Numbered from the stretch's first letter, positions 23,826-33,474 are shown. The stretch: 46,865 nt of DNA from CAUPWF01 sp964367905 (GCA_964367905.1 CAYIZP010000021.1:1-46865), one strand, 5' to 3'. The notes: generated from the sequence alone by a model not told the origin. Program-made: numbers and translations.

Positions 23826-25100
23826 ATGGTAAAAGCAGTAGTAGGAGCTAACTGGGGTGATGAGGGTAAAGGAAAAATCACTGACATGCTAGGAGAAAAA
23901 GCGGATATTATAATTCGTTTTCAAGGAGGGGCAAACGCCGGACATACAATCATTAACAACTATGGTAAGTTCGCACTACATTCATTGCCATCGGGAGTCT
24001 TCTATGGACATACCACAAGTGTAATAGGAAATGGAGTAGCACTGAGTGTCAAAACTCTTGTGAATGAGATTAACGAAATCGTAGAAAAAGGAGTCCCAAT
24101 GCCTAAGATTCTAGTGTCTGACAGAGCACAGATGGTAATGTCTTATCATATCTTGTTCGATCAATATGAGGAAGAGCGTCTTGGGGGAGCATCATTTGGC
24201 TCAACAAAATCAGGGATTGCTCCATTCTATTCAGATAAATACGCAAAGATAGGAATTCAGGTAAGTGAGTTGTTTGATGAAGTGTCACTAAGAGAAAGAG
24301 TGACTCGTATCTGTGAACAAAAGAATGTAATCCTAGAGCATCTATATCATAAGTCGACTTTAACAGTAGAGGGATTAATGAAAGAGCTAATGGAATACAA
24401 AGAAATGATTACACCTTATGTGTGTGATGTTTCTGCATACTTAGATAAAGCAATCAAAGAAGGAAAAGAAATCCTTTTAGAAGGACAATTAGGTTCATTG
24501 AAGGATCCAGACCATGGAATCTATCCAATGGTAACTTCTTCTTCCACATTGGCTGCGTATGGAGCGATTGGAGCAGGAATTCCTCCATATGAGATTAAAA
24601 CCATAATTACGGTATGTAAAGCATACTCAAGTGCAGTTGGAGCAGGAGCATTCGTAAGTGAAATCTTCGGAGATGAAGCAGATGAGTTAAGACGTCGTGG
24701 AGGAGATGGTGGAGAGTATGGTGCAACAACAGGAAGACCAAGGCGTATGGGATGGTTCGACTGTGTGGCTTCAAAATACGGATGTAGAATTCAAGGAACG
24801 ACGGATGTTGCATTCACAGTACTAGATGTACTGGGCTATCTAGATGAAATTCCAGTTTGTGTAGGATATGAGATAGATGGCGAAGTGACTACAGACTTCC
24901 CGACAACTGTACAATTGGAGAAAGCAAAACCAATATTGAAGGTGTTACCGGGATGGAAATGCGAAATTCGCGGAATCACGAAGTACGAGGAATTACCAGA
25001 AAACTGCAGAAACTATATTGAATTTGTAGAGAAGGAAATCGGATTCCCAATCACCATGATCTCGAATGGACCAGGAAGAAACGAAATTATCTACAGATAG
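23826..25100 (+). CDS. purA: Adenylosuccinate synthetase
   Basis: A 424-residue cytoplasmic GTP-dependent enzyme that joins IMP and aspartate to form adenylosuccinate, the first committed step to AMP. The N-terminal P-loop GDEGKGK (about 12-18), QGGANAGHT (about 36-44), the GSTKSGIAP stretch and GRPRRMGWFD are all conserved. Length is normal. The ATG at 23826 follows GAGGAGG. The same start is duplicated upstream at 23671 because of the assembly gap, but this copy is complete. A palindromic terminator-like element follows, between purA and the convergent activase gene. Confidence 0.98.
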   Translation: MVKAVVGANWGDEGKGKITDMLGEKADIIIRFQGGANAGHTIINNYGKFALHSLPSGVFYGHTTSVIGNGVALSVKTLVNEINEIVEKGVPMPKILVSDRAQMVMSYHILFDQYEEERLGGASFGSTKSGIAPFYSDKYAKIGIQVSELFDEVSLRERVTRICEQKNVILEHLYHKSTLTVEGLMKELMEYKEMITPYVCDVSAYLDKAIKEGKEILLEGQLGSLKDPDHGIYPMVTSSSTLAAYGAIGAGIPPYEIKTIITVCKAYSSAVGAGAFVSEIFGDEADELRRRGGDGGEYGATTGRPRRMGWFDCVASKYGCRIQGTTDVAFTVLDVLGYLDEIPVCVGYEIDGEVTTDFPTTVQLEKAKPILKVLPGWKCEIRGITKYEELPENCRNYIEFVEKEIGFPITMISNGPGRNEIIYR

Positions 25101-25109
25101 ATAAAGAAC

Positions 25110-25169
25110 TGTCAAACAAAGGGACAGGGTAAATGACTAGTAAAGTATTGTCAAACAAAAGGGACAGGG
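25110..25169 (+). repeat. Direct repeat around GGGACAGGG
   Basis: TGTCAAACAAAGGGACAGGG at 25110-25129 is repeated at 25149-25169 with one extra A. The GGGACAGGG core also precedes palindrome copies 2 and 3, tying this site to the same repeat family. Confidence 0.75.
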
Positions 25170-25207
25170 GTAGGATGAGCGATAGCTCATATCTCCCCTG
25201 TCCCTTT
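25158..25207. repeat. GGGACAGGGG palindrome between convergent genes, likely terminator
   Basis: AAAGGGACAGGGG (25158-25170) pairs with CCCCTGTCCCTTT (25195-25207). A second nested hairpin, ATGAGC-GATA-GCTCAT (25175-25190), lies inside. On the minus strand the stem is followed by TTTTGTTTG, so it can end the activase transcript; on the plus strand it can end purA. Confidence 0.75.
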
Positions 25208-25211
25208 ACCT

Positions 25212-28200
25212 TTATAGGTTTTTGTTTGCGGTTGATAACATCAATTTAATTCGGTTTAATTGATTTACTTCACTTGCCCCTGGATCATAATCGATGGCTG
25301 TGATATTAGAAAGCGGATAGCGTTTTCTAAGCTCTTTGATTACCCCTTTTCCAACTACGTGGTTTGGCAGGCAGGCAAATGGCTGGGCACATACGATGTT
25401 TGGAACTCCTGAGTGGATTAATTCTAGCATCTCACCAGTTAAAAACCAACCCTCTCCAGTTTGATTTCCAAGGGATACGATATCTTTTGCCATGTCTGCT
25501 AGTGTAGAGATGGAAGCTGGTGGCGTAAAACGTTCACTGGCTAAGAAAGCCTTGCAAATTGGCTTTCTTAAGGTTTCAATTGCCTTGATTCCAAGGTTCC
25601 CCTTGCGTGCGGTTGATTTGCTTGCCCCTAGGTGGGAAGTTCTAAAGTTTGTGTTATAGAAGGAGTATAGGAAGAAGTCTACTAGATCAGGGACTACAGC
25701 CTCTGCTCCTTCTTTTTCTAATAAGTCCACTAGATAATTGTTCGCCGATGGTAGAAACTTCACTAGAATTTCTCCAACAATTCCTACACGAGGCTTCTGA
25801 ATATCGCAAAGCGGAATTCGATCAAAATCTTGTATAATATCACGACAAATCTTTTTGAATTCATAGTTGCTCGGATATTTTTTCTCCAAGAACTTGATGC
25901 AATGATTTTTCCATGTTTCATGCAATTCGTTTACGGAACCAGGTACTTCTTCATAAGGCCGGGTGCGGTATACGCAGCGCATAAAGATGTCGCCGAAGAA
26001 TAATCCGTATACTGCCTTGATAGCCAACATCGGTGTAAGCTTGAAACCTGGATTGTCTTCCAAACCACTTAGGTTCAGTGAGATGACAGGGATGTGTGGA
26101 TGTCCTGCCTTCTCCAATGCGCGGCGAATAAATCCGATGTAGTTGGAGGCACGACAACCTCCGCCTGTCTGTGTCATAAGTAGAGCTAGCTTATTGGTGT
26201 CGTATTTTCCGGATAGTACCGCATCCATGAATTGACCTACAACAATCAAGGAAGGATAGCAAGCGTCATTATTTACATATTTTAGTCCAACATTAATTGC
26301 TTGTTTGTTATCATTGTTTAATATTTCTAGATGATAGCCTTGAGTATTGAATACCCCCTCGATTAAATCAAAATGAATCGGTGACATCTGCGGACATAAG
26401 ATGGTATAGGTATCCTTCATTTCTTTTATAAATGAAACTTTTCTAATTGAAGATGGCTGAATCTCGCGTTGTATCTCCTTTTCCTTGCGCACACGAAGAG
26501 CGGCTAAGAGTGAACGAATACGAATTCGCGCAGCACCGAGGTTGTTCACCTCATCTATCTTCAAGGTGGTATAAATCTTGTTTGATTTCTGTAGGATGTC
26601 GGCAACGGCATCTGTTGTAACAGCATCTAAACCACAACCGAAGGAATTCAATTGGATGAGGTCTAAATCGTCCCTTGTCTTTACGTAATTTGCAGCTGCA
26701 TAGAGGCGAGAGTGATACATCCACTGATCCATAACGATGAGTGGGCGCTCTACTGGTTGCAAGTGAGAGACTGCATCTTCGGTTAATACAGCAATGTCAT
26801 AAGAGTTAATCAACTCAGGCAGTCCATGATTCACTTCTGGATCTATATGATATGGGCGCCCAGCTAACACAATTCCGTGAATGCCTTCTTCCTTCATATA
26901 GGCAAGGGTTTCTTCACCTTGCTTCATCATGTCGTTTCTAGCGGCAATTAATTCTTCCCAAGCTAGATGAACAGCCTCACGAATTTCTTCTTTTGAAATG
27001 TTATCCATTGTGCCAAATTCTTCTAACAGACGCTTGAGAATGGTTTCTTCGTCACGGAAAGAGAAGAATGGGTTGTAGAATTTTACCTTTCCAGAGGTAA
27101 TAGATTCCACATTGTTTTTAATATTCTCTGCATAGGAAGTTACAATCGGACAATTGAAGTGATTGTTAGCATCTGTGAACTCCTCGCGCTCGTAAGCGAT
27201 ACATGGATAGTAGATAAAATCTACATTACGCTCGATTAACCATTCAATATGTCCATGTACCAACTTTGCTGGATAGCATTCGGATTCACTCGGGATACTA
27301 TCGATTCCCATCTCATAAAGTTTCTTAGAAGAAAGCGGTGAGATTACAACACGGTATTTCAACTGGTTGAAAAATGTAAACCAGAACGGATAGTTCTCAT
27401 ACATATTCAATACACGCGGAATACCAACGGTGCCGCGGGTAGCTTCTTCTTGTTTGAGAGATTTGTATTGGAAATATCTCTTCAATTTGTATTCATATAG
27501 GTTTGGTGGGCGATTGGTCGATTTCTCTAATCCTAAACCGCGCTCACAACGATTTCCAGTTACAAATGATCTTCCGCCACTGAAATGACTTGTGGTGAGG
27601 CGACATTGATTGGTACACAGCTTGCACTTGGACATAGTTGTACTATACTCCAAGGCAATAATTTCATCGATTGTGAGAAGGGATGACTTCTTGCCAGCAC
27701 CACGCTCACGTGCTACTAGAGCGGCACCGAATGCCCCCATGATTCCAGCAATATCTGGGCGAATTGCTTCACAGTTGGCGACGAGCTCGAAACTTCTCAA
27801 GATGGCATTGTTATAGAATGTACCCCCTTGTACTACGATGTTTTTTCCAAGTTCTGATGCATCTGAAACCTTGATTACTTTATATAGGGCATTTTTAATT
27901 ACAGAGTATGCTAGACCCGCAGAGATATCGGATACTTGTGCACCCTCTTTTTGAGCTTGTTTAACCTTTGAATTCATAAATACCGTACATCTTGTTCCTA
28001 AGTCAATCGGTGATTTTGCATAGAGAGCCTCTTGAGCGAAATCCTCGACTCCATAGTTCAGTGAGGTTGCAAATGTTTCAATAAAGGAACCACAACCTGA
28101 TGAACAGGCTTCATTGAGCTGTACATTGTCAACAGTTTGGTTTTTAATCTTAATACACTTCATGTCTTGCCCGCCAATATCGATGATACAGTCTACATCT

Positions 28201-29441
28201 GGGTTAAAGAATGATGCGGCGTAATAGTGTGAAACAGTCTCTACTTCACCATGATCTAGTTGCAAAGCTGCTTTGATCAACGCTTCACCATATCCGGTGG
28301 AACAAGAATATGCAATGTGTGCGTCAGATGGTAATAGAGATTGAATCTCCTTCATTGCACTGATGGTTGTTCCAAGTGCATCCCCCTTGTTGCTTCGATA
28401 GAAGGAATACAGTAAGTCTCCGTTTTCAGAGACTAAAGCAACCTTTGTGGTAGTGGAACCAGCATCGACTCCTAAGTAACAATTCCCTTTGTATGTGGCT
28501 AAATCCAAAACAGGAACCTGTTGTTTTTTATGGCGATTATGGAAGGAATCATATTCTGATTGTGAAGTAAAGAGAGGTTGTAGCCTCTCGACCTCAAATT
28601 CCATAGTGATACGATTCATCAAACGTTCACGTAGGTGCTCGAGATAAACTTCTGTCTCATGACCGTGATTCAATGCAGAACCGATGGCTGCAAAGAGGTG
28701 GGAGTGCTGCGGCGAAACAATATGATCTGCATCTAGTTTTAGCGTACGGATAAAGGCTTGTTTCAACTCGGATAAAAAGTGGAGTGGGCCTCCCAAAAAT
28801 GCAATATGACCGCGAATTGGTTTTCCACATGCAAGTCCACTGATGGTCTGATTCACAACTGCTTGGAAGATGGATGCAGATAAGTCTTCTTTGGTCGCAC
28901 CTTCATTGATAAGTGGTTGAATATCTGATTTAGCAAATACTCCACAACGAGCTGCAATTGGATAGAGTGCCTTGTAGTTTTTTGCATAATTATTAAGTCC
29001 GACAGCATCTGTTTGCAATAGAGTGGACATCTGGTCGATAAAAGAGCCGGTACCCCCAGCACAGATACCGTTCATGCGTTGTTCTACATTTCCTCCCTCA
29101 AAGTAGATAATCTTCGCATCCTCACCACCTAGCTCAATGGCTACATCGGTGTGTGGCGCATTGTGTTGCAGGGCAGAAGAAACTGCAATTACTTCTTGGG
29201 TAAATGGAATATGTAGGTAGTTTGCGAGTGAGAGCCCACCAGATCCAGTGATGACAGGATGGACTTTGATGGAGCCTAATTTATATATTGCACGACCGAT
29301 GAGGTCGGACAGGGTTTCTTGAATGTTTGCAAAATGTCTCTCATAGTCTGAAAATACGATGTTTTGATCTTCGTCTAGAATTGCAATCTTCACAGTTGTA
29401 GAGCCGATGTCAATACCTAATGAATGTGTTGCTTTAACCAT
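25212..29441 (-). CDS. Large acyl-CoA dehydratase activase-type protein (two ASKHA domains plus DUF2229 and HgdB-like parts)
   Basis: A 1409-residue protein related to the activators of 2-hydroxyacyl-CoA dehydratases. There are two ATPase domains of the BadF/BcrAD/HgdC type. The first starts LGIDIGSTTVKIAIL (about 6-260) and the second YLGVDAGSTTTKVALV (about 321-580), each with the Gly-rich cysteine loop (GICAGGTGSF and EACSSGCGSF) that would hold a bridging 4Fe-4S cluster. A CKLCTNQC...NRCERG cysteine motif follows near 600-630, then a DUF2229 domain (about 640-860), then a long HgdB-like C-terminal region with CRASNYIGF. Strong ribosome site AAGGAG before the ATG at 29441. Proteins of this layout are common in anaerobes, but their substrate is not established. 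No dehydratase genes are adjacent. Confidence 0.88.
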   Translation of the reverse strand: MVKATHSLGIDIGSTTVKIAILDEDQNIVFSDYERHFANIQETLSDLIGRAIYKLGSIKVHPVITGSGGLSLANYLHIPFTQEVIAVSSALQHNAPHTDVAIELGGEDAKIIYFEGGNVEQRMNGICAGGTGSFIDQMSTLLQTDAVGLNNYAKNYKALYPIAARCGVFAKSDIQPLINEGATKEDLSASIFQAVVNQTISGLACGKPIRGHIAFLGGPLHFLSELKQAFIRTLKLDADHIVSPQHSHLFAAIGSALNHGHETEVYLEHLRERLMNRITMEFEVERLQPLFTSQSEYDSFHNRHKKQQVPVLDLATYKGNCYLGVDAGSTTTKVALVSENGDLLYSFYRSNKGDALGTTISAMKEIQSLLPSDAHIAYSCSTGYGEALIKAALQLDHGEVETVSHYYAASFFNPDVDCIIDIGGQDMKCIKIKNQTVDNVQLNEACSSGCGSFIETFATSLNYGVEDFAQEALYAKSPIDLGTRCTVFMNSKVKQAQKEGAQVSDISAGLAYSVIKNALYKVIKVSDASELGKNIVVQGGTFYNNAILRSFELVANCEAIRPDIAGIMGAFGAALVARERGAGKKSSLLTIDEIIALEYSTTMSKCKLCTNQCRLTTSHFSGGRSFVTGNRCERGLGLEKSTNRPPNLYEYKLKRYFQYKSLKQEEATRGTVGIPRVLNMYENYPFWFTFFNQLKYRVVISPLSSKKLYEMGIDSIPSESECYPAKLVHGHIEWLIERNVDFIYYPCIAYEREEFTDANNHFNCPIVTSYAENIKNNVESITSGKVKFYNPFFSFRDEETILKRLLEEFGTMDNISKEEIREAVHLAWEELIAARNDMMKQGEETLAYMKEEGIHGIVLAGRPYHIDPEVNHGLPELINSYDIAVLTEDAVSHLQPVERPLIVMDQWMYHSRLYAAANYVKTRDDLDLIQLNSFGCGLDAVTTDAVADILQKSNKIYTTLKIDEVNNLGAARIRIRSLLAALRVRKEKEIQREIQPSSIRKVSFIKEMKDTYTILCPQMSPIHFDLIEGVFNTQGYHLEILNNDNKQAINVGLKYVNNDACYPSLIVVGQFMDAVLSGKYDTNKLALLMTQTGGGCRASNYIGFIRRALEKAGHPHIPVISLNLSGLEDNPGFKLTPMLAIKAVYGLFFGDIFMRCVYRTRPYEEVPGSVNELHETWKNHCIKFLEKKYPSNYEFKKICRDIIQDFDRIPLCDIQKPRVGIVGEILVKFLPSANNYLVDLLEKEGAEAVVPDLVDFFLYSFYNTNFRTSHLGASKSTARKGNLGIKAIETLRKPICKAFLASERFTPPASISTLADMAKDIVSLGNQTGEGWFLTGEMLELIHSGVPNIVCAQPFACLPNHVVGKGVIKELRKRYPLSNITAIDYDPGASEVNQLNRIKLMLSTANKNL

Positions 29442-29625
29442 AGTTATAACTCCTTAATTATCTTCTTCAATAAGATTTCTTATATATATAATGTAATCTT
29501 AATTCACAAAGTACATTATACGACATTAAAATACAAAATACAAACCAAAGAATTGAAAAATATGATGAAAAATTTATACAATATAACAGTTTCGATTATA
29601 TAGTGGAAGAAATGTCTAGCATTCG

Positions 29626-29654
29626 TTGACAAAGAGTAGTCTCTACGTTACAAT
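29626..29654 (+). promoter_or_regulatory. Near-consensus promoter for the rhomboid-like gene
   Basis: TTGACA (29626-29631), 17-bp spacer, TACAAT (29649-29654). This probably also drives pyk and lysA. The rest of the 29442-29679 gap is very AT-rich and holds the divergent activase leader, for which only weak boxes are seen. Confidence 0.75.
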
Positions 29655-29679
29655 ATTTTAAGCAAGGAGGAAATAATGG

Positions 29680-30546
29680 ATGAATTGGTTAAATAATCTA
29701 GAACGCAAATTCGGTCGCTATGCCATTAAAGGTTTGATGAAATATATCATTATCTTGCAAGTGATTGGAATAGTGTTAATTTATATCGACAGTGGTGCTT
29801 ATACCACTTATTTCATGCTCGATGGTGCTTCAATCCTAAGGGGTGAAGTGTGGAAAATTGTTACATTTTTGACATATCCGCCGTCAACGAGTCCAATTTG
29901 GGTGATTTTTGCATTTTATTTTTATTATATGATTGGTGAAAGTATCGAGAGAGTATGGGGAGCGTTTCGGTTCAACCTATATATGATAACAGGAGTTCTA
30001 TTCCATGTGATAGGTGCAGTACTATCTTTTTTGATAACAGGACTTCCGATACCAATGGGAACGGTGTATCTATACATGTCACTATTCTTTGCATATGCAA
30101 TGATTAATCCAGATATGCAATTGTTGTTCATGTTCATCATTCCAATCAAGATGAAGTATCTTGCAATTGCTAACGGCTTCTTCTTTGCACTAAATATTGT
30201 ACGTGGGTTTATCCCAACAAATGATGCACTTACACAGTTAGTAATGCTATCAAATTCCATATCTGCATTGGTTGCGATTTTGAACTTTTTGATCTTCTTT
30301 TTTTGGATTCAAAAAGGTAAGCGGAGTTTATATGCGAAACAGGCAGTTAGAAAGAAGAAGTTTCAAGCAGAAGTGAAGAAGTCTAGACCAGAGACACATT
30401 ATGAAAACGGTGCAAAACACAAGTGTAGTGTATGTGGAAGAACGGAACTAGATGATCCGACATTAGAATTTCGTTATTGTTCAAAGTGTGGTGGGAATCG
30501 AGAATATTGCAATGACCACTTGTTTACACATGAACATTTGAAATAA
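29680..30546 (+). CDS. Rhomboid-fold membrane protein without catalytic motif, with C-terminal zinc ribbon
   Basis: A 288-residue protein with about six membrane segments between residues 20 and 215. The segment GEVWKIVTFLTYP and the later FYFYYMIGESIERVWGAFRF resemble the L1 loop and following helices of rhomboids and Derlins. Where active rhomboids have GxSG, this protein reads MGTVYLYMSLF, so the serine nucleophile is absent and protease activity is unlikely. The soluble tail (about 248-288) has CSVCG, YCSKCGG, C and H residues that look like a zinc ribbon. The ATG at 29680 follows AGGAGG (29665-29670); an ATG at 29676 is out of frame and gives only six codons. Function unknown. It starts a likely operon with pyk and lysA. 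Confidence 0.75.
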   Translation: MNWLNNLERKFGRYAIKGLMKYIIILQVIGIVLIYIDSGAYTTYFMLDGASILRGEVWKIVTFLTYPPSTSPIWVIFAFYFYYMIGESIERVWGAFRFNLYMITGVLFHVIGAVLSFLITGLPIPMGTVYLYMSLFFAYAMINPDMQLLFMFIIPIKMKYLAIANGFFFALNIVRGFIPTNDALTQLVMLSNSISALVAILNFLIFFFWIQKGKRSLYAKQAVRKKKFQAEVKKSRPETHYENGAKHKCSVCGRTELDDPTLEFRYCSKCGGNREYCNDHLFTHEHLK

Positions 30547-30596
30547 ATTAGCAATTAGAAGAGTAATTAGTAGAAGAGATGTAAAGAGGAGAAAAG

Positions 30597-32033
30597 ATGA
30601 GAAAAACAAAAATTATTTGTACAATGGGACCAAACACGAATGACAGAGAAGTGATGAAGGCCTTAATGTTAGGCGGAATGAATGTAGCAAGATTTAACTT
30701 TTCACACGGTGATCACGAGGAACAAAAAGGTCGTATGGACATGATAAAAGAATTGCGTGAAGAGTTAGGATTACCAGTGGCGATTCTATTAGATACAAAA
30801 GGACCAGAGATTCGTACCGGTGTTTTAAAGGGTGGAAATAAAGTGATGCTTCAAGAGGGCGCGACTTTTGTATTGACTACAGAGGAAATCGAAGGAGACG
30901 ACAAAAAAGTATCGATCACATACAAAGATCTAGTGTTTGATATTCAACCAGGAAAGCATATCCTTATCGATGATGGTTTGATTGAACTTGAAGTTCAAGA
31001 AATCAAAGGTGGAGATATCATTTGTAAGGTGTTAAATGGTGGAGAACTTGGAATGAGAAAGGGTGTTAACGTACCAAATGTACCAGTTCGCCTACCAGCA
31101 TTGACAGACAAAGATAAAGAAGATATCTTGTTTGGAGCAAGTCAGGAAATCGATTTTATCGCGGCATCATTTGTTCGTAATGTAGAGTGTATCATGGAAA
31201 TAAAAGCATTATTAACAGAGAATGGATATGATCCAATCCCAGTTATTGCTAAGATTGAGAATGCAGAAGGAATCGCTAATATCGATGAAATTATTCAAAT
31301 TTCACAAGGTGTTATGGTTGCACGTGGAGACTTAGGTGTTGAGATTCCAGAAGAAGAAGTACCATACTTACAAAAGGTGTTGATTTCAAAGTGTAATGCA
31401 GCATATAAGCCAGTAATTACAGCAACACAAATGTTGGATTCTATGATGAGAAATCCAAGACCAACACGTGCGGAAGTAACTGACGTTGCGAATGCTGTAT
31501 ATGATGGAACAGATGCAGTGATGTTATCAGGAGAGACAGCACAAGGTAAATATCCGTTAGAAGCATTGAATATGATGGTTCAAATCGTTAAAAAAACGGA
31601 AGAGCATTTAGAATACGAGAACATTCTAAATAAGCATAGAACATATGGAAAGAATCAAATCTCCAACTCGTTAGGATTTGCTTCGGTATCTACAGCAGCA
31701 AACTTAAATGCAAAATGCATTATTACACCGACTGTATCAGGGGCTACAGCAAGATTAGTTTCAAAATTCAGACCAGAAGTTCCAATTATGGGAATTACTC
31801 CAAACGAAAGAACATTACGTAAAATGCAATTATACTGGGGGGTTCAACCGATTAAATCATTAGAATTCCATACAACAGAGAGTATCTGCTCTGGAGCGAT
31901 TGACTTGCTTCAAGCAAAAGGTATCGTGGAATCAGGAGACGTAGTTGTATTAACAGCTGGTGTTCCGGCTCCAAGCATCAACAGCACAAAAGCTGGTGTA
32001 AGTAATATGATGCAAATCACAGTAGTAGAGTAA
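30597..32033 (+). CDS. pyk: Pyruvate kinase
   Basis: A 478-residue cytoplasmic enzyme that transfers phosphate from phosphoenolpyruvate to ADP in the last step of glycolysis. N-terminal RKTKIICTMGPN, LLDTKGPEIRTG, the active-site signature IAKIENAEGIANI (about 220-232) with the catalytic Lys, and MVARGDLGVEIP are present. It is the compact form without the extra C-terminal PEP-utiliser-like domain found in Bacillus enzymes. The ATG follows GAGGAG. It lies 50 bp after the rhomboid-like gene and 31 bp before lysA. Confidence 0.97.
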   Translation: MRKTKIICTMGPNTNDREVMKALMLGGMNVARFNFSHGDHEEQKGRMDMIKELREELGLPVAILLDTKGPEIRTGVLKGGNKVMLQEGATFVLTTEEIEGDDKKVSITYKDLVFDIQPGKHILIDDGLIELEVQEIKGGDIICKVLNGGELGMRKGVNVPNVPVRLPALTDKDKEDILFGASQEIDFIAASFVRNVECIMEIKALLTENGYDPIPVIAKIENAEGIANIDEIIQISQGVMVARGDLGVEIPEEEVPYLQKVLISKCNAAYKPVITATQMLDSMMRNPRPTRAEVTDVANAVYDGTDAVMLSGETAQGKYPLEALNMMVQIVKKTEEHLEYENILNKHRTYGKNQISNSLGFASVSTAANLNAKCIITPTVSGATARLVSKFRPEVPIMGITPNERTLRKMQLYWGVQPIKSLEFHTTESICSGAIDLLQAKGIVESGDVVVLTAGVPAPSINSTKAGVSNMMQITVVE

Positions 32034-32064
32034 ATTGACATTGAGATAGCAAAGGGAGAGAGTT

Positions 32065-33330
32065 GTGAAGAAACCATTTGTAACACAGGAAAAATTAAAT
32101 TTGATAACAGAAGAATTTTCGACACCATTCCATTTATACGATGAGAAGGGAATTCGCGAGAATGTAAAAGCTTTGAAAGAAGCATTTGCATGGAATGAAG
32201 GATATAAGGAGTATTTTGCAGTTAAGGCGAATCCGAATCCGTTTTTGATTGATATTTTACGTGAATATGGATGTGGATGCGACTGCTCGTCCTTGACAGA
32301 ATTGATGCTATCAGAGGCTATGGGAGCGGTAGGTGAAGATATTATGTTCTCATCCAATGAGACCCCTGCTTCTGAATATGCTTATGCAGCAAAGCTAAAT
32401 GCCATCATCAACTTGGATGATATTACACACATTGATTTCTTGGAAGAAACTATTGGTTATATACCAGAGACCATCAGTTGTAGATATAATCCAGGCGGAT
32501 TGTTCAAAATCAGTAATGATATCATGGACAACCCTGGGGATGCAAAATACGGCATGACAACAGAGCAATTGTTTGAAGCGTTTGAGATTCTGAAGCAAAA
32601 AGGCGCAAAAGAATTCGGAATTCATGCATTCCTAGCCAGTAACACTGTTACCAATGACTATTATCCTATGTTAGCAAAGGTTCTATTTGAAGTTGCGGTA
32701 AAACTCCAGAAAGAAACAGGAGTGCACATCAAGTTTATCAACCTCTCGGGGGGGATTGGTGTTCCTTATAAGCCAGACCAAACGCCGAACGACATCAAGG
32801 CGATTGGAGAAGGGGTAAGAAAGGTATACGAAGAAGTCTTCGTTCCAGCAGGAATGGGAGACGTAGCCATCTATACAGAACTAGGACGTTTCATGTTGGC
32901 ACCCTATGGTTGTTTGATAACAAAAGCCATTCACGAGAAGCACACACACAAGGAATATATCGGAGTTGATGCTTGTGCGGTAAACCTAATGAGACCAGCA
33001 ATGTACGGATCTTATCATCATATCACAGTTATGGGGAAAGAAGACGCTAAATGTACACATAAGTACGATGTAGTTGGTTCTCTTTGTGAGAATAATGATA
33101 AATTTGCAATCGATAGAATGTTACCAGAGATTGACAGAGGGGATACCCTAGTGATTCATGATACGGGAGCACATGGATATGCGATGGGATATAACTATAA
33201 CGGTAAGTTGAAATCAGCAGAAGTACTTCTAAAGGAAGATGGAAGTGCACAGTTGATTCGAAGAGCTGAAAAGCCAAGCGATTATTTTGCAACATTAGAT
33301 TGCTTTGATATTGGTAAAAAATTGAATTAA
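32065..33330 (+). CDS. lysA: Diaminopimelate decarboxylase
   Basis: A 421-residue fold-III PLP enzyme that removes CO2 from meso-diaminopimelate to give lysine. The PLP lysine is in YFAVKANPNP (about 50-59). NLSGGIGVPY provides the glycine-rich phosphate site, and VGSLCENNDKFA is the LysA-type cysteine/substrate motif near 333-344. The start is GTG at 32065, after AGGGAG. No lysine riboswitch lies in the 31-bp gap after pyk. A related ornithine/arginine-type decarboxylase is possible but fits the motifs less well. A clear terminator follows. Confidence 0.92.
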   Translation: MKKPFVTQEKLNLITEEFSTPFHLYDEKGIRENVKALKEAFAWNEGYKEYFAVKANPNPFLIDILREYGCGCDCSSLTELMLSEAMGAVGEDIMFSSNETPASEYAYAAKLNAIINLDDITHIDFLEETIGYIPETISCRYNPGGLFKISNDIMDNPGDAKYGMTTEQLFEAFEILKQKGAKEFGIHAFLASNTVTNDYYPMLAKVLFEVAVKLQKETGVHIKFINLSGGIGVPYKPDQTPNDIKAIGEGVRKVYEEVFVPAGMGDVAIYTELGRFMLAPYGCLITKAIHEKHTHKEYIGVDACAVNLMRPAMYGSYHHITVMGKEDAKCTHKYDVVGSLCENNDKFAIDRMLPEIDRGDTLVIHDTGAHGYAMGYNYNGKLKSAEVLLKEDGSAQLIRRAEKPSDYFATLDCFDIGKKLN

Positions 33331-33400
33331 GAAATTTCACATCAGTTCCACGTTAATCACTCCGTTGATTAGTGATGGGCTAGTATGAAAAAATCATGAT

Positions 33401-33459
33401 AAATCACGTCCCCGCCGTAAGGCGACTGTAAATGGGCGTGATTTGTTGCTTTTTTTTTT
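33401..33459 (+). terminator. Intrinsic terminator after lysA
   Basis: AAATCACG plus CCC (33401-33413) pairs with GGG plus CGTGATTT (33434-33444) with a one-base bulge, and a ten-T run ends at 33459. A smaller hairpin, ATCACT/AGTGAT (33356-33376), lies before it. Confidence 0.85.
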
Positions 33460-33474
33460 GATAAGTGGTATAAT
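33446..33474 (+). promoter_or_regulatory. Promoter of the dockerin-glucosaminidase cassette
   Basis: TTGCTT (33446-33451), 17-bp spacer and a perfect TATAAT (33469-33474) with extended -10 TGG. The -35 sits inside the T-rich end of the lysA terminator. Confidence 0.7.

Noticed and set aside
23608..23832. Short plus-strand open frame spanning the N block
   Set aside because: It crosses 100 unknown bases between two copies of the same sequence and is a scaffold artefact.
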